A stretch of 64,000 bases of DNA from Planctomycetota bacterium (GTDB lineage Bacteria; Planctomycetota; Planctomycetia; Pirellulales; Pirellulaceae). The translations under genes were made by a program, and so were the position numbers. Shown piece by piece: positions 23,599 through 33,236 of this stretch; within the stretch, counting starts at the first letter, position 1, and every line of letters begins with the position of its first letter. Below the pieces are notes generated by a model. The model saw only the letters and a list, made by a program, of their open reading frames with translations, was not told where the DNA came from and searched no databases. The stretch spans positions 1-64,000 of the forward strand of contig VGZC01000008.1 of assembly GCA_016872725.1 (NCBI GenBank). The letters run 5' to 3'.

Positions 23599-26397
23599 TC
23601 AAGGCGGGAACGGCCGATCGCCGGCAAGCCGAGCGATGGCTTCCTCGTCGTACGCTTCACGCGCCAGAAGGACTCGGGCGATTTCTCCATCAAACACCTC
23701 GGGCCCCGTGTGATTCGGATTGCATCCGATGCCGATGTTCACGGGCCCCGGAACGAAACTCGGCGCCGCGCGCGACGTGCCCTTCTCATGCCCGTCGACA
23801 TAGAGCGTCAACTCGGTGAATCGTTTCACCAACGCGACATGGACCCATGTTCCATCGGCCACCCGGCCGGCCGAAATACCGCATCCGCCCCCCGGCTGCT
23901 CGATGCCGACCACCAGTTCGCCGTCCCGCACGGCGACGCGGAGCGGGTCGTTGGAAGGGGCGGACCATGCCGAGACGATCTGATGCCACTTTCCGCCGTC
24001 GGGCTTGGGATCGCGCGGGCGGATCCAAGCCGAAAACGTGAACGTTCGGAGGGGGAATCGCGGCGCCGCGTAGGTCAAATGCGAGGTTGCACCGTTGAAC
24101 GTGAGCGTCCGGGTCGAGTCGGCGCCGGCGGGCGCGATATCGCGATGCGCCAGGAGCCGCCCCTCGTCGGGCTCGGCCGTCCCCTCGAGCGCCGCGCGAA
24201 CGACGATGCCCTTCGTGTTCGACTCGATCGACGGGTCCACCGTGAACGCGCGCGGACCGTCGATCGCCGCCGATCGGTTCATGCCGCGGCGCGCTTCGAC
24301 GTTCCAGGAATAGGTCGCCCGTGTACCGGCGGGAGGTTGCCATGCGAGCGCGTTTCCACGCACGTCGGTCCAATGGGCCACAACATGTTCGAATCCCGCG
24401 TCGGTCGCGATCCGCACGTCGTACGTCGAGTCCGGTTCGGCCGATCCCCATGTCAGCAGGGTCTCTTCGAGCGGCAGATTGGCGTCCGGCTCGGGTTGTT
24501 CGAGAGTGAACGGAACGGGCGGCCCGTTCTTGACCGGTAGCCACGACCGATACTCGGTTCCGTGGGCGCCCGCCGTCGCGAAGTCGCAGAGCACGATGTC
24601 GAGCCCGTCGACGGCCCGCGCGGTTACAGCGACGATCGGCTTGAACGCGTCCGGGGATGCGTCGCCCGGTGCTTCCGGCAGCCGGTCGAGCCGAAGGGTC
24701 GCGAAATCAAGTTCGGGCATCGCTTGCGGATCGATCGTGTTGAGCTTCTGATCGCAGGCGAGCAGGAGCGGTCCGCGATACAGGGACGTCCGAAACTGAA
24801 CGTGGCCGTCGCCTCGCAGCGCGCGGGGCCGCATGTCCAATTCGATCGAAACGCGGTCGCCCGGTTGCCACGTTCGCTCGATCCGCGCGTATGTGCCCGG
24901 CCGAACGGGCTTGATGTCCTCGCCGTTCACCGCGACGCGCGACGCGGTCGACCATTCGGGCACGCGGACGAACAGCGGGAATCTTCGGGAGGCCGCCGGC
25001 CGCACTTCAAGTTCGATCGCGCCCTCGCGCGGGTAGTCGGTCGTCTGGATGAGCGAGCAGATCGAGCCGTCGCCGAGCCTCACGTCGGTTCGGCCCGGCC
25101 CGTAGTAGTTGACATACAGTCCGTGTTCGTCGCCGAGCACGGCCCATTCGCTGAGCAGGCCGAGCCCGTTGGGGCCGTTGACGCTGCAGCAGTTGAGTTC
25201 GGGCGTGCCCGGACGCGATTGGAAGACGATGCTGTGCGCCGAGGCGAGTCGCTTGCCGTCCATCGGCGTATCGTACGTGCACCACCGGCCGCTCGGGTGT
25301 TGGTATCCGAGCACCGCGTTCCAAGTCGCCGACTCGAGCGCGTCGGCGATCCGGCTGTCCTCGGTCAATCGAAGCGTTTCGACACTGAGCAGCATCCATG
25401 CGACCGTGCAGCACGTCTCGATGGCGCCGGGTCGGAACGGGTTGCCGACCGCCTGTTCGTTCGTCGAGAAACTCCCCGAATTGTGGATGTCCGTTCGGCG
25501 GATGCTCCACCACCAATGCGCGAGCGCGTCGCGGTACGAATCGTCCCCGGTGATGCGATGGAGCTCGGCGAGCGCGGCCATCGGATGGAGGCTCTCCCAT
25601 CGGGGTTTCGGCGTCCGGAAGAACTCGACACGGCTCGCCGCGAGACGGTGGTAGTCTCCGGCGGGCGGTTGTCGCCAATCCGTTTCGATCTCGCGAAGCA
25701 GTCGAAGGTAGGTCTCCTTGCGCGTTTCCCGGTAGAGCATGCCGAGCACGTGCATCACGGCCATGTTCATCTCGTGCGAGCCCGCCTCGTGCACGCGGCG
25801 TCCCGTGTCCAGGAACGTCGCGCACATCAAATCGGCGGCGCGCGTGGCCGCTTCGAGCGCTTGGGGACTGCCCGTGTCGCGATGCCAAAGGACGAGCGCG
25901 AGCATGCAGTGATAGTGCCCCCACAGGTCCCACCGATCGAGGAGTCGCTTGTCCGGGAACGGGCCGAGATACCCGTCGTCGGATTGCGTCGCGATCAATG
26001 CGGCGATCGTCCGTTCGGTGACCGCCTGGAGTCCGGGGTCATCGGTCAAGCGGCGCGCGAGCACGCACGAGGTCAGGTACTTTCCGACGAATTCGCCCGC
26101 CCACGGAACCGGATCCTCGTACGGCGGTTTGCGGTCGCGCAGCCGCATCATCTCGAGCATGCCGGGATTGGCTCGCGGAGCGGGGATCAACCAGTTCTCC
26201 ACGATCGCGTCCAAACGCGCGGCGATCGGACCTTCGAGCCGCATACGGACGGTCGGCGCATCCAGGGCCCTGTTCGATTCCCGCGCGAGGCCCGTCGGCA
26301 TCCCGAACGCCGCCAGGACGGCGAATGCCGCACACGCCGCCGCCGCCGCGCGCAAAACGGCCGAACACGGCGCGAAAACGGGCCGACGCGGATTCAT
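23599..26397 (-). CDS. GH127-like glycoside hydrolase with C-terminal LamG domain
   Basis: A 932-residue exported enzyme resembling beta-L-arabinofuranosidases of family GH127. There is a signal peptide (AAAAACAAFAVLAAFGM...GLA). An (alpha/alpha)6 barrel follows, with GEFVGKYL, TQSDDGYLGPF, WDLWGHYHCMLAL and GSHEMNMAV. The metal site expected for GH127 (one Glu, three Cys) is represented by ETCCTVAW and NCCSVNG. Beta domains and, from about residue 760, a LamG/concanavalin-like module close the protein (FNGATSHLTYAAPRF, VHVALVKRFTELTLYVDGH, IGIGCNPNHTGPEVFDGEIARVLL). The start at 26397 overlaps the stop of the amidohydrolase gene as ATGA, so translation is coupled. It probably acts on arabinose-containing or related plant or algal glycans outside the cytoplasm. 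Confidence 0.85.
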   Translation of the reverse strand: MNPRRPVFAPCSAVLRAAAAACAAFAVLAAFGMPTGLARESNRALDAPTVRMRLEGPIAARLDAIVENWLIPAPRANPGMLEMMRLRDRKPPYEDPVPWAGEFVGKYLTSCVLARRLTDDPGLQAVTERTIAALIATQSDDGYLGPFPDKRLLDRWDLWGHYHCMLALVLWHRDTGSPQALEAATRAADLMCATFLDTGRRVHEAGSHEMNMAVMHVLGMLYRETRKETYLRLLREIETDWRQPPAGDYHRLAASRVEFFRTPKPRWESLHPMAALAELHRITGDDSYRDALAHWWWSIRRTDIHNSGSFSTNEQAVGNPFRPGAIETCCTVAWMLLSVETLRLTEDSRIADALESATWNAVLGYQHPSGRWCTYDTPMDGKRLASAHSIVFQSRPGTPELNCCSVNGPNGLGLLSEWAVLGDEHGLYVNYYGPGRTDVRLGDGSICSLIQTTDYPREGAIELEVRPAASRRFPLFVRVPEWSTASRVAVNGEDIKPVRPGTYARIERTWQPGDRVSIELDMRPRALRGDGHVQFRTSLYRGPLLLACDQKLNTIDPQAMPELDFATLRLDRLPEAPGDASPDAFKPIVAVTARAVDGLDIVLCDFATAGAHGTEYRSWLPVKNGPPVPFTLEQPEPDANLPLEETLLTWGSAEPDSTYDVRIATDAGFEHVVAHWTDVRGNALAWQPPAGTRATYSWNVEARRGMNRSAAIDGPRAFTVDPSIESNTKGIVVRAALEGTAEPDEGRLLAHRDIAPAGADSTRTLTFNGATSHLTYAAPRFPLRTFTFSAWIRPRDPKPDGGKWHQIVSAWSAPSNDPLRVAVRDGELVVGIEQPGGGCGISAGRVADGTWVHVALVKRFTELTLYVDGHEKGTSRAAPSFVPGPVNIGIGCNPNHTGPEVFDGEIARVLLAREAYDEEAIARLAGDRPFPP

Positions 26398-27392
26398 TTC
26401 GACGGGGGGGCGTCGAGTCGGAAGAATCGGGACGCGTTGGCATGCCATAGGTTCCTCCGGAATTCGAGCGGGCGTTCCGCGACGACGGCGCCGAGCGCCT
26501 CGATCCACGCGCGCAGCGTCGCGCCCAAGAGGCAGACCGGCCAGTCGCCGCCGAAGACGACGCGGTCGGGCCCAAAAGCATCGAGACAGTGGTTCACGAT
26601 CGGCGCCAGGTCGTCGGGCCCCCAACCGGCCTGCGCTCGGGCGACGATTCCGGAGATTTTGCAGATGATGTTGTTCCTGGACGCGAGCCGGTCGATCGAT
26701 CGCCGCCATGCGTCGGCGTCGTGTGACGGCTTTCGGTCACTCGGGAGCGTCTTCAGGAACGCCGCGACGTCCGCGTTGCCGCAATGGTCGAGCACGAACC
26801 GCGTGCCGGGGCAGCGCGAGACGAGCTCGCATCCGTCGTCGAGTTCGGCGGGACGCAGGCAAAGATCGAAGGTGAGTCCGGCTTCGCCGAGCCGCCGGAT
26901 GCCGCGGACGAACGGATCGGCGAGGCAATATCCGGCCGGAGTCCCGCCGCCGTGAAGGACCTGCCGGACGCCCCGGACCTCCTTCCGGTCGCGAAGCCTC
27001 GCGAGGTAATCGGCGAATCCGTCGGACGCGGGCCGCCCTCCCACGATCGCCGCGATCGTGGGATGCTCGCCGCTGCGGCTCAGCGCGATCGCCTCGTCGG
27101 CTTCCGCGACATGGTCGCTCGGCGCGACATCCACTTCCATGTAAATCGCGCGGATATCGAGCCCGCGCGTCGCCTCGACGTACTCCGGATTCGTGTACCG
27201 GCGCCTCAGGATATCGGGCGCTCCGGCGAGCCACGGCGGTTCGCGGCGGGCCGGGTCCCAAAGATGCTGGTGCGTGTCGAGGATCGGCATCGCGTCGCCG
27301 ACCGACGCGCCGCGCACGGATCCGTCCGATGCGGCTCCCGCGGCGAGGATCGCGCCGGCCGAACGGAGGAACGCGCGCCGGGAAACGGACAT
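26394..27392 (-). CDS. Tat-exported amidohydrolase (Amidohydro_2 family)
   Basis: A 332-residue TIM-barrel metallohydrolase. The start at 27392 has GGAG eight bases upstream and opens with SVSRRAFLRSAG, a twin-arginine signal. Family features are the N-terminal metal motif DTHQHLW, ICKISGI in the second half, the barrel-end FVLDHCGN, and VVFGGDWPVCLL with the catalytic Asp. These mark the Amidohydro_2 group, which includes lactonases such as L-fuconolactone and L-rhamnono-lactone hydrolases. In a glycan-degradation block a sugar lactonase is a sensible reading, but the substrate is inferred. Its stop overlaps the GH127-like start. Confidence 0.88.
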   Translation of the reverse strand: MSVSRRAFLRSAGAILAAGAASDGSVRGASVGDAMPILDTHQHLWDPARREPPWLAGAPDILRRRYTNPEYVEATRGLDIRAIYMEVDVAPSDHVAEADEAIALSRSGEHPTIAAIVGGRPASDGFADYLARLRDRKEVRGVRQVLHGGGTPAGYCLADPFVRGIRRLGEAGLTFDLCLRPAELDDGCELVSRCPGTRFVLDHCGNADVAAFLKTLPSDRKPSHDADAWRRSIDRLASRNNIICKISGIVARAQAGWGPDDLAPIVNHCLDAFGPDRVVFGGDWPVCLLGATLRAWIEALGAVVAERPLEFRRNLWHANASRFFRLDAPPSK

Positions 27393-27563
27393 GGTCGGAA
27401 CTCCGCGGAAAGGTGACGATCGGGGCGCGTCGCGCGGGCGACGCCCGTCGGCCCGGCGCGCGATTCGGTCGGGCAACGCGCGGCACGGCCGAGCGCGACC
27501 GATTGTAGCGGGTCGGGACGCGCCGAGCGATATGCCCCGTTGGGCCGTCGCGGCGCGACGTTC

Positions 27564-29018
27564 TCAGGCCAGCAGTTCGGTGAGCACACGGCACGGTTCG
27601 ACGCCCGTCACCCGCGCGTCGAGCCCCTGGTATTTCACCGACATGCGCTGGTTGTCGATCCCGAGGCAATGCAGGATCGTCGTGTTGACATCGGAGATGC
27701 CGACGGGGTCGGCGACGACGTTGTAGCTGAAGTCGTCGGTGATGCCGATCGATCGGCCGCCCTGGATGCCGCCCCCCGCCATCCACATCGTGAAACACCG
27801 GGGATGGTGGTCGCGACCGTAATTGTCGCGTTTCAATTCGCCTTGGCAGTAGACGGTGCGCCCGAACTCGCCTCCCCAGACGATCAACGTCTCTTTCAGC
27901 ATGTCGCGCTGCTTCAGGTCCTCGATCAGACCCCGCGCCGCGTGGTCGATGTCGCGGCATTGGTTGCGGATGTCGTTCGGGAGGTTGTTGTGCTGGTCCC
28001 ATCCCCGATGGAAGAGCTGGATACACTGCACGCCGCGTTCGGCGAGCCGCCGCGCCAGAAGACAGCTTGCCGCGAAGGTCCCCGGTTTGGTGGCGTCGGG
28101 ACCGTACAGATCGAGCACATGTTGCGGCTCGTCGGCGATCGACGCGAGTTCGGGGACCGACGTCTGCATGCGAAACGCCATCTCGTACTGCGCGATCCGC
28201 GATTGGATCTCCGCGTCGCCCACCGCCTCGAATTGCATCTGATTGAGCCGGCTCAATCCATCGAGCATCGCGCGGCGCGTCGACGCGTCGACGCCGGGAG
28301 GGTTCGTGACGAAGAGGACCGGATCGCCCTGCGCTCGGAGCGCGACGCCTTGCAGGCGGGACGGAAGGAACCCGCTCCCCCAAAGCCGCGAATAGAGCGC
28401 CTGCGCGCTCTTCCTGCCGGTCCAGGTCGGTGTCATGACGACGTAATTCGGAAGGTTTTCGGTCGCGGTCCCCAGTCCATACGAGAGCCACGCGCCCAGG
28501 CTTGGCCATCCCGGCAGTTCGCGTCCCGTCTGGATGAAGGTGATCGCCGGGTCATGGTTGATCGCGTTCGTATGCACGCTGTACGCGAAGGCGAGGTCGT
28601 CAACGACCTTCGCCGTCTCGGGGAGCAACTCGCTCACCCAACGCCCCGATTGGCCGTGTTGATCGAATCGGAACATCGACGGCGCGAGGGGAAACCGTTT
28701 CTGTCCGGACGTCATCGTCGTGAAGCGTTGACCTTGGCGCACCGACTCGGGAAGGTCCTTGTCGAATAGGGCCGTCAGTTCGGGCTTGTGATCGTACATG
28801 TCGATCTGCGAGGGCGCGCCGCTCATGAACAAGTGGATGATCCGTTTCGCCGTGGGCCGGTGGTGCGGAACGTCGGGCAGCGCTCCCGAACGCGCGTCGT
28901 CGGCCTTCGACCGATTCCCGAGCAGGGTCGCGAGCGCGGCGGCGCCCGCCGCGTGCGCGCCGCCTCCGAACAACTGCCGGCGCGTGAGGCAAAGAAGGCG
29001 GTCGAGTTCGGGCGTCAT
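27564..29018 (-). CDS. DUF1501 domain-containing protein
   Basis: A 484-residue exported protein of the DUF1501 family, related to sulfatases and alkaline phosphatases and almost always paired with a PSD1 cytochrome in planctomycetes. The N-terminus [22 protein letters not shown] is a Tat-like signal. Family blocks are [56 protein letters not shown] and [43 protein letters not shown] precedes the start. The gene follows the DUF1549/DUF1553 gene by 42 bp, so the two are one transcript. The biochemical role is not established. Confidence 0.93.
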   Translation of the reverse strand: MTPELDRLLCLTRRQLFGGGAHAAGAAALATLLGNRSKADDARSGALPDVPHHRPTAKRIIHLFMSGAPSQIDMYDHKPELTALFDKDLPESVRQGQRFTTMTSGQKRFPLAPSMFRFDQHGQSGRWVSELLPETAKVVDDLAFAYSVHTNAINHDPAITFIQTGRELPGWPSLGAWLSYGLGTATENLPNYVVMTPTWTGRKSAQALYSRLWGSGFLPSRLQGVALRAQGDPVLFVTNPPGVDASTRRAMLDGLSRLNQMQFEAVGDAEIQSRIAQYEMAFRMQTSVPELASIADEPQHVLDLYGPDATKPGTFAASCLLARRLAERGVQCIQLFHRGWDQHNNLPNDIRNQCRDIDHAARGLIEDLKQRDMLKETLIVWGGEFGRTVYCQGELKRDNYGRDHHPRCFTMWMAGGGIQGGRSIGITDDFSYNVVADPVGISDVNTTILHCLGIDNQRMSVKYQGLDARVTGVEPCRVLTELLA

Positions 29019-29060
29019 GTGCGGTGTCTCCCTTGCGAGCGGACCATGAAAACACGCCGT

Positions 29061-32000
29061 CTATTTCGTGATCGACTCGTCGAGGTTCAGGATCAGGTTG
29101 CCGAGCATCGTCCATGCCGCGAGTTGCGCGGGGTCGAGCGTCGCGTCGGGTGCCGATTCGCCGACTTGAATCAACTTGCGAGCCGACTCGACGTCGGCCG
29201 CATAGCGGTCCGCATGTGCGGAGAGCGTTTCGTGCAGAACGGCCCGTTCGGCATCGGTCGGGACGCGCGCGGTCGCCAACCGGAACGCGTACGCGACCCG
29301 CTCGGCGTCCGTCGAGCCGCCTTCCTTCAGGGCTCGGGTCGCGAGGTGCCGAGCCGCTTCCACGAACTGCTCGTCGTTCATCAGCGCGAGCGCGGCGAGC
29401 GGCGTGTTCGTGCGCGTGCGCCGCACCGTGCACGTCTCGCGGGACGGCGCGTCGAGTATCACCAGGGTCGGCGGCGGCGCGGTCCGTTTCCAAAACGTGT
29501 AGAGACCGCGCCGATAAAGGGCCGGCCCGGAATCCCGCGTGAACTTCGCCGTGTTGCTGTCGGTGTAGGCGACCGCTTCCCAGATCCCCGACGGCTGATA
29601 CGGCTTGACGCTCGGACCGCCGATATCCCGTACCAAAAGACCGCTCGCCGCCAACGCCGAATCCCGGACCGACTCGGCGTCCAACCGATACCGGGGCCCG
29701 CGCGATACCAACCGATTTCGCGGGTCCTTTTTCGCTCGGTCCGGCGTGACGCGCGCATCCTGTCGATAGGCCGCGGACGTCACGATGAGTTTTTGGAGCC
29801 GCTTGACGTCCCAACCGCTTTCGCGGAATTCGACCGCCAGCCAATCCAAGAGCTCCGGATGCGAGGGCGGCGTTCCCTGCGATCCAAAATCCTCGGCCGT
29901 TTCGACCAGGCCGATCCCAAAATACTGCTGCCAGAATCGATTGACGACGACCCGCGCCGTGAGCGGATGTTCGGGGGAAACGAGCCATCGGGCCAGATCG
30001 ATCCGGGTCGGCGTATGGCCCGGGCCGATGTCCGCGAGCGGAGGCAGCGCGGCGGGCGTGTTGGGCGAAACGGCCGGACCCGGCTTGTCGTATTGACCGC
30101 GCAGCAGGATGAACGCCGGTTTGGGTTCGCCCGCATCGCGCCAGACCAGCGTCGTCGGCAGGCCCGCGTCGAATGCGTCGCGCGCCTTGCGAAGCGAGGC
30201 GAGCTCGTTGATCGCCGCCTTCAGCGCCCCATCGGTCGACACCGAATCGCGATAGTACGTTCGGATCTTGCCCCGCTGTTCCTCGGTCACGCTCGCCGGA
30301 TCGCCGCGGATCCAATCGACGAGCTCGCGAGGTACCGTGCCGACACCCACCTCGGGGATCGCCGCCGCCGCTGTGACGGCCAGCCGAACTCGGCCGAACT
30401 GATGCTGAGCATAGATGGATTCATGACGCAGACGCACGCGAAGCCGAGCGCCTTCGGGTCCGCCGAACGGGTTCGACGCGACGAAGATCGCCCTGCGGTC
30501 CTCCTTCTTTTGATGTCCACCGATCGCCCAGCCGGATTCCGGCTTTCCGTCGATCGCGTTGGCGATCTTGAAGTCGCCGTCCGATTGCGCGTGGTCGGAC
30601 CATGCGAGCGCGAAGGAAACAGACTGCCACGCTCCCGAACCGTCCGAGGCGGCCGTTTCGGCCTCGAACTCGGTAAGCACCACGTTGCCGTTGGGACTGC
30701 GGCCCGCGCCTCCGCCGCTCAGCGATTCGTGCGTGAGTCCTTCGAGTCGAATGGCCGTGAATGGGCCTTCTTGGAGGCGGAACTCGAATTCGTAGACCTC
30801 CTTCTCGGGATTGACGCCGCTCGCCAGGATCGAATGATCTTCGAGTGCCGCGAGCGTCGCGCCGCCTCGCGACAGGGACGATTCGGGGCGCATCGCCATC
30901 CACCGCGGTTCGGACGCGGCCGCGGTACGGATTCGGGATTCCCATTCTCCTTGCGCCGCATCGACGGCCGGTTGCGGCGCCGCGATCCGGGCGACGAGGT
31001 CGGCGACGCGCGCGTCCATTTGTTCGAGCTCGCGCCGCTGATCGTCCGTCATCACCTGGATCGTCGGAGGCGTGTCCTGCCGATTGCCGTCCATCGCGGG
31101 CCCGTCGAGACGGTTGAAGAACGCGGCGAGTTGATAATGGTCTTTCATGTCGAACGGGTCGAACTTGTGGTCATGGCAGACCACGCAGCCCATGGTGATT
31201 CCCATCCAAACCGTCGAAACGGTCGCCACCCGGTCGGCCGTGTAGTGCGCCTCGTATTCGGCGTCGATCGCGCCTCCTTCGCTCGTCGTCACATTGCACC
31301 GCAAGAAGCCGGTCGCGATCCGCTGTTGCAGGGTCGCGTCGGGGAGGAGGTCGCCGGCGAGTTGTTCGAGCGTGAACCGATCGAACGGCATGTTGTCCCG
31401 GAACGCGCGGATCACCCAGTCGCGGTAGGGCCACATGAGCCGCACATTGTCGAGGTGCAGGCCGTGCGTGTCGCCGTACCGCGCGGCGTCCAACCAATAC
31501 CGGGCCATCTGTTCGCCATAGTGGGGCGATGCCAGGAGCCGATCGACGGCCTTTTCATACGCGTCCGCCGACGGGTCCGTGAGGAACGCGTCGAGTTCCG
31601 CGATCGTCGGGGGAAGACCCGTGAGATCGAGGGCCGCGCGGCGCAGCAATCGCGCCTTGTCCGCCTCGGAGGACGGTTCCAATTCCTCCGCCCGAAGGCG
31701 CTGGAGAATGAACGCATCGATCGCGTTGCGCGGCCACGCGCTGCCCCGCGCGTCGGGCACCGACGGTCGAGACGGCGCGGTCAGCGACCAGTGCGGCTCC
31801 CATCGGGCGCCATCCGCGATCCACTGCCGGATCCGTTCGATTTCCTCGGCATCCAATGGCTTGGCGTCGTCGGGCGGCATCCGCAGTTCGGGATCGTCCG
31901 TGGTCAATCGTCGGTAGAGCGCGCTGCGATCCGGATCGCCCGGCACGATCGGAATGTCCCCGGAATCGAGCTGAACGAAGAGACCTTCCTTCGTATCGAG

Positions 32001-32225
32001 CCGCATGTCGGTTTCGCGTTTCTCGGCATCCAGACCGTGGCACGGAAAACATCGCTCGGCAAGCACCGGACGGATCCGGCGGCCGAAGTCGATCGCCGGT
32101 TCCTCGCACGATCCGCGCCCCGACGCCGTGCCGAACCAAGCGAGCACGCCGACAAGAACCATGTCGCACGCTCGGACCGAACAGGCCGCGCGACCGGGGC
32201 CAACGATCGAGTCGGAGCTCGTCAT
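29061..32225 (-). CDS. PSCyt1/DUF1549/DUF1553 (PSD1) planctomycete cytochrome
   Basis: A 1054-residue exported protein. The start at 32225 has GAGGAG seven bases upstream. It carries a planctomycete cytochrome c domain with CFPCHG (about residue 58) and the partner Met motif ELRMPPDDAKPL. DUF1549 follows (NAIDAFILQRLR, ARYWLDAARYGDTHGLHLDN, YRDWVIRAFRDNMPFDRFTLEQLAGDLLPDAT, TVWMGITMGCVVCHDHKFDP, which contains a further CVVCH). A beta insert comes next. DUF1553 closes the protein (DLARWLVSPEHPLTARVVVNRFWQQYFGIGLV, AYRQDARVTP, RTRTNTPLAALALMND). Transcription runs into the DUF1501 gene. The pair is thought to act in extracytoplasmic redox chemistry on glycans, but this is not proven. An initiation site further upstream would overlap the tRNA and is rejected. 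Confidence 0.92.
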   Translation of the reverse strand: MTSSDSIVGPGRAACSVRACDMVLVGVLAWFGTASGRGSCEEPAIDFGRRIRPVLAERCFPCHGLDAEKRETDMRLDTKEGLFVQLDSGDIPIVPGDPDRSALYRRLTTDDPELRMPPDDAKPLDAEEIERIRQWIADGARWEPHWSLTAPSRPSVPDARGSAWPRNAIDAFILQRLRAEELEPSSEADKARLLRRAALDLTGLPPTIAELDAFLTDPSADAYEKAVDRLLASPHYGEQMARYWLDAARYGDTHGLHLDNVRLMWPYRDWVIRAFRDNMPFDRFTLEQLAGDLLPDATLQQRIATGFLRCNVTTSEGGAIDAEYEAHYTADRVATVSTVWMGITMGCVVCHDHKFDPFDMKDHYQLAAFFNRLDGPAMDGNRQDTPPTIQVMTDDQRRELEQMDARVADLVARIAAPQPAVDAAQGEWESRIRTAAASEPRWMAMRPESSLSRGGATLAALEDHSILASGVNPEKEVYEFEFRLQEGPFTAIRLEGLTHESLSGGGAGRSPNGNVVLTEFEAETAASDGSGAWQSVSFALAWSDHAQSDGDFKIANAIDGKPESGWAIGGHQKKEDRRAIFVASNPFGGPEGARLRVRLRHESIYAQHQFGRVRLAVTAAAAIPEVGVGTVPRELVDWIRGDPASVTEEQRGKIRTYYRDSVSTDGALKAAINELASLRKARDAFDAGLPTTLVWRDAGEPKPAFILLRGQYDKPGPAVSPNTPAALPPLADIGPGHTPTRIDLARWLVSPEHPLTARVVVNRFWQQYFGIGLVETAEDFGSQGTPPSHPELLDWLAVEFRESGWDVKRLQKLIVTSAAYRQDARVTPDRAKKDPRNRLVSRGPRYRLDAESVRDSALAASGLLVRDIGGPSVKPYQPSGIWEAVAYTDSNTAKFTRDSGPALYRRGLYTFWKRTAPPPTLVILDAPSRETCTVRRTRTNTPLAALALMNDEQFVEAARHLATRALKEGGSTDAERVAYAFRLATARVPTDAERAVLHETLSAHADRYAADVESARKLIQVGESAPDATLDPAQLAAWTMLGNLILNLDESITK

Positions 32226-32302
32226 GCAAAAACTCCTCGCGCCAAGCGAACGGGCGCCGCGCGCGGCTCGGACACGTCGCCGCCGGTTGTATTCGGACAA
32301 AG

Positions 32303-32311
32303 TTATCCACA
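32303..32311. other. Perfect DnaA-box 9-mer
   Basis: TTATCCACA, the exact DnaA consensus, lies between tRNA-Cys and the PSD1 gene in a locally AT-rich patch. I see only one copy, so this is not an origin by itself; it could be a DnaA titration or regulatory site, or chance. Confidence 0.35.
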
Positions 32312-32418
32312 ATATCCGCTCGGGCGCGCGGCGTGTCAAGCGGAATCGACCGCGGAGATCCGGCGGAGGGAGAGGCCGCCCATCGATGGGTGGGGAGTGG
32401 TCCCGAGAGAGAGACGAG

Positions 32419-32490
32419 AGGCGCCGCCCGGATTCGAACCGGGGATGGCGGATTTGCAATCCGCTGCCTTAGCCGCTTGGCTACGGCGCC
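32419..32490 (-). tRNA. tRNA-Cys (anticodon GCA)
   Basis: The minus strand folds into a full cloverleaf of 72 nt. A 7-bp acceptor stem (GGCGCCG with CGGCGCC) is followed by the D arm GCC...GGC, an anticodon arm GCGGA-TTGCAAA-TCCGC with anticodon GCA, and a 5-bp T arm CCCGG-TTCGAAT-CCGGG. The discriminator base is U, as expected for cysteine. The CCA end is not encoded. Confidence 0.96.
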
Positions 32491-32525
32491 CTGCCTGTCC
32501 ATCGAATCGGAAAAGGCGAATCGGA

Positions 32526-32554
32526 AGATTAGGAAATTCGTGGGGGTAGGTCAA
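32526..32554 (-). promoter_or_regulatory. Promoter of tRNA-Cys
   Basis: On the minus strand TTGACC (32554-32549) and TAATCT (32531-32526) are separated by exactly 17 bp and lie about 36 bp before the tRNA 5' end. The match to the sigma-70 consensus is good. Confidence 0.68.
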
Positions 32555-32833
32555 GGGGAACGGCCCGGCCGCTGGTGGCCTGGTGGCCTGGGCGTTTCGG
32601 ACGGGGTTCGTGCTCCAAATTGCCCACCTGCGCCAAGCCGTTCTCGCGAGTCCGGGATGAAGATTCCCATGCGACGATTTCGATTCACTCTGTGGAGGAA
32701 GCGTCGCGTGGCGAGCGGTCCGGCCCCAGCGGGCGGATCGATCGTCTGACGAAACGACACGCGGTTCCATCGCGGGTTCGCGCCGGATCGCCGGCGCGGG
32801 CGTCGCGCGGTCCCGGACAAAAGGAAGGTCGCC

Positions 32834-33154
32834 ATGTCGCTCTGGTCGTTGTTTTCCCGGTTTTGGAGAGATCGTTCTTGGCACAGCCTGGTGGAACGGA
32901 TCGCCATTTCCTGCGCCGCGCACTTGCACACAACGATCGATTCCTCGATCCACACGATGTCCGCGGCCGAACGCTACGGCTATTTGCGGGCCAAGTCGAC
33001 CGCGCTGGTCGTTCGCGAGTCGCGACTGCACGGCGCGAACTTCAGCCGCGAGCGTTCGGAGCGTCTTGTGCACGACGTCCGCGAACGGGTCGTCGCGCTC
33101 CTGATCGACCAGCTCCGCCGGCCCTACGCCGCCGCGGCGCGCCGAGCGGCGTAG
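32834..33154 (+). CDS. Hypothetical protein
   Basis: A 106-residue protein I do not recognise. The start at 32834 has AAGGAAGG six bases upstream. It opens with an amphipathic aromatic/basic stretch (SLWSLFSRFWRDRSWHSLVE). A compact, probably helical body follows, containing MSAAERYGYLRAKSTALVVRES and an Arg-rich end with LVHDVRERVVALLIDQLRR. There is no signal peptide or clear membrane helix. The 5' gap of about 340 bp holds the divergent tRNA promoter and no other gene I can support. The gnd operon begins 82 bp downstream. Confidence 0.55.
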   Translation: MSLWSLFSRFWRDRSWHSLVERIAISCAAHLHTTIDSSIHTMSAAERYGYLRAKSTALVVRESRLHGANFSRERSERLVHDVRERVVALLIDQLRRPYAAAARRAA

Positions 33155-33183
33155 TGGAACGTCGGAACGCCGCGCATTAGAAT
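33155..33183 (+). promoter_or_regulatory. Candidate promoter of the gnd operon
   Basis: TGGAAC (33155-33160) and TAGAAT (33178-33183) are separated by 17 bp and lie about 54 bp before the gnd start. The -10 box is good and the -35 box weak. Confidence 0.35.
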
Positions 33184-33236
33184 TCGCTCCTGGCTCGAAC
33201 TCGCCGCGCGAATTCTCCCCGACGGAACCGACGCCC

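Noticed and set aside
24562-26955. 797-codon plus-strand open frame
   Set aside because: It is antisense to the GH127-like and amidohydrolase genes, whose motifs are unambiguous.
28788-32549. 1253-codon plus-strand open frame
   Set aside because: It is antisense to the DUF1501 and DUF1549/DUF1553 genes and overlaps the tRNA; the composition is Arg/Val/Gly shadow sequence.
32657-32749. 30-residue basic peptide frame (MKIPMRRFRF...)
   Set aside because: It has no good ribosome site and no recognisable family, and it lies in a promoter-containing gap; there is too little to support a gene.
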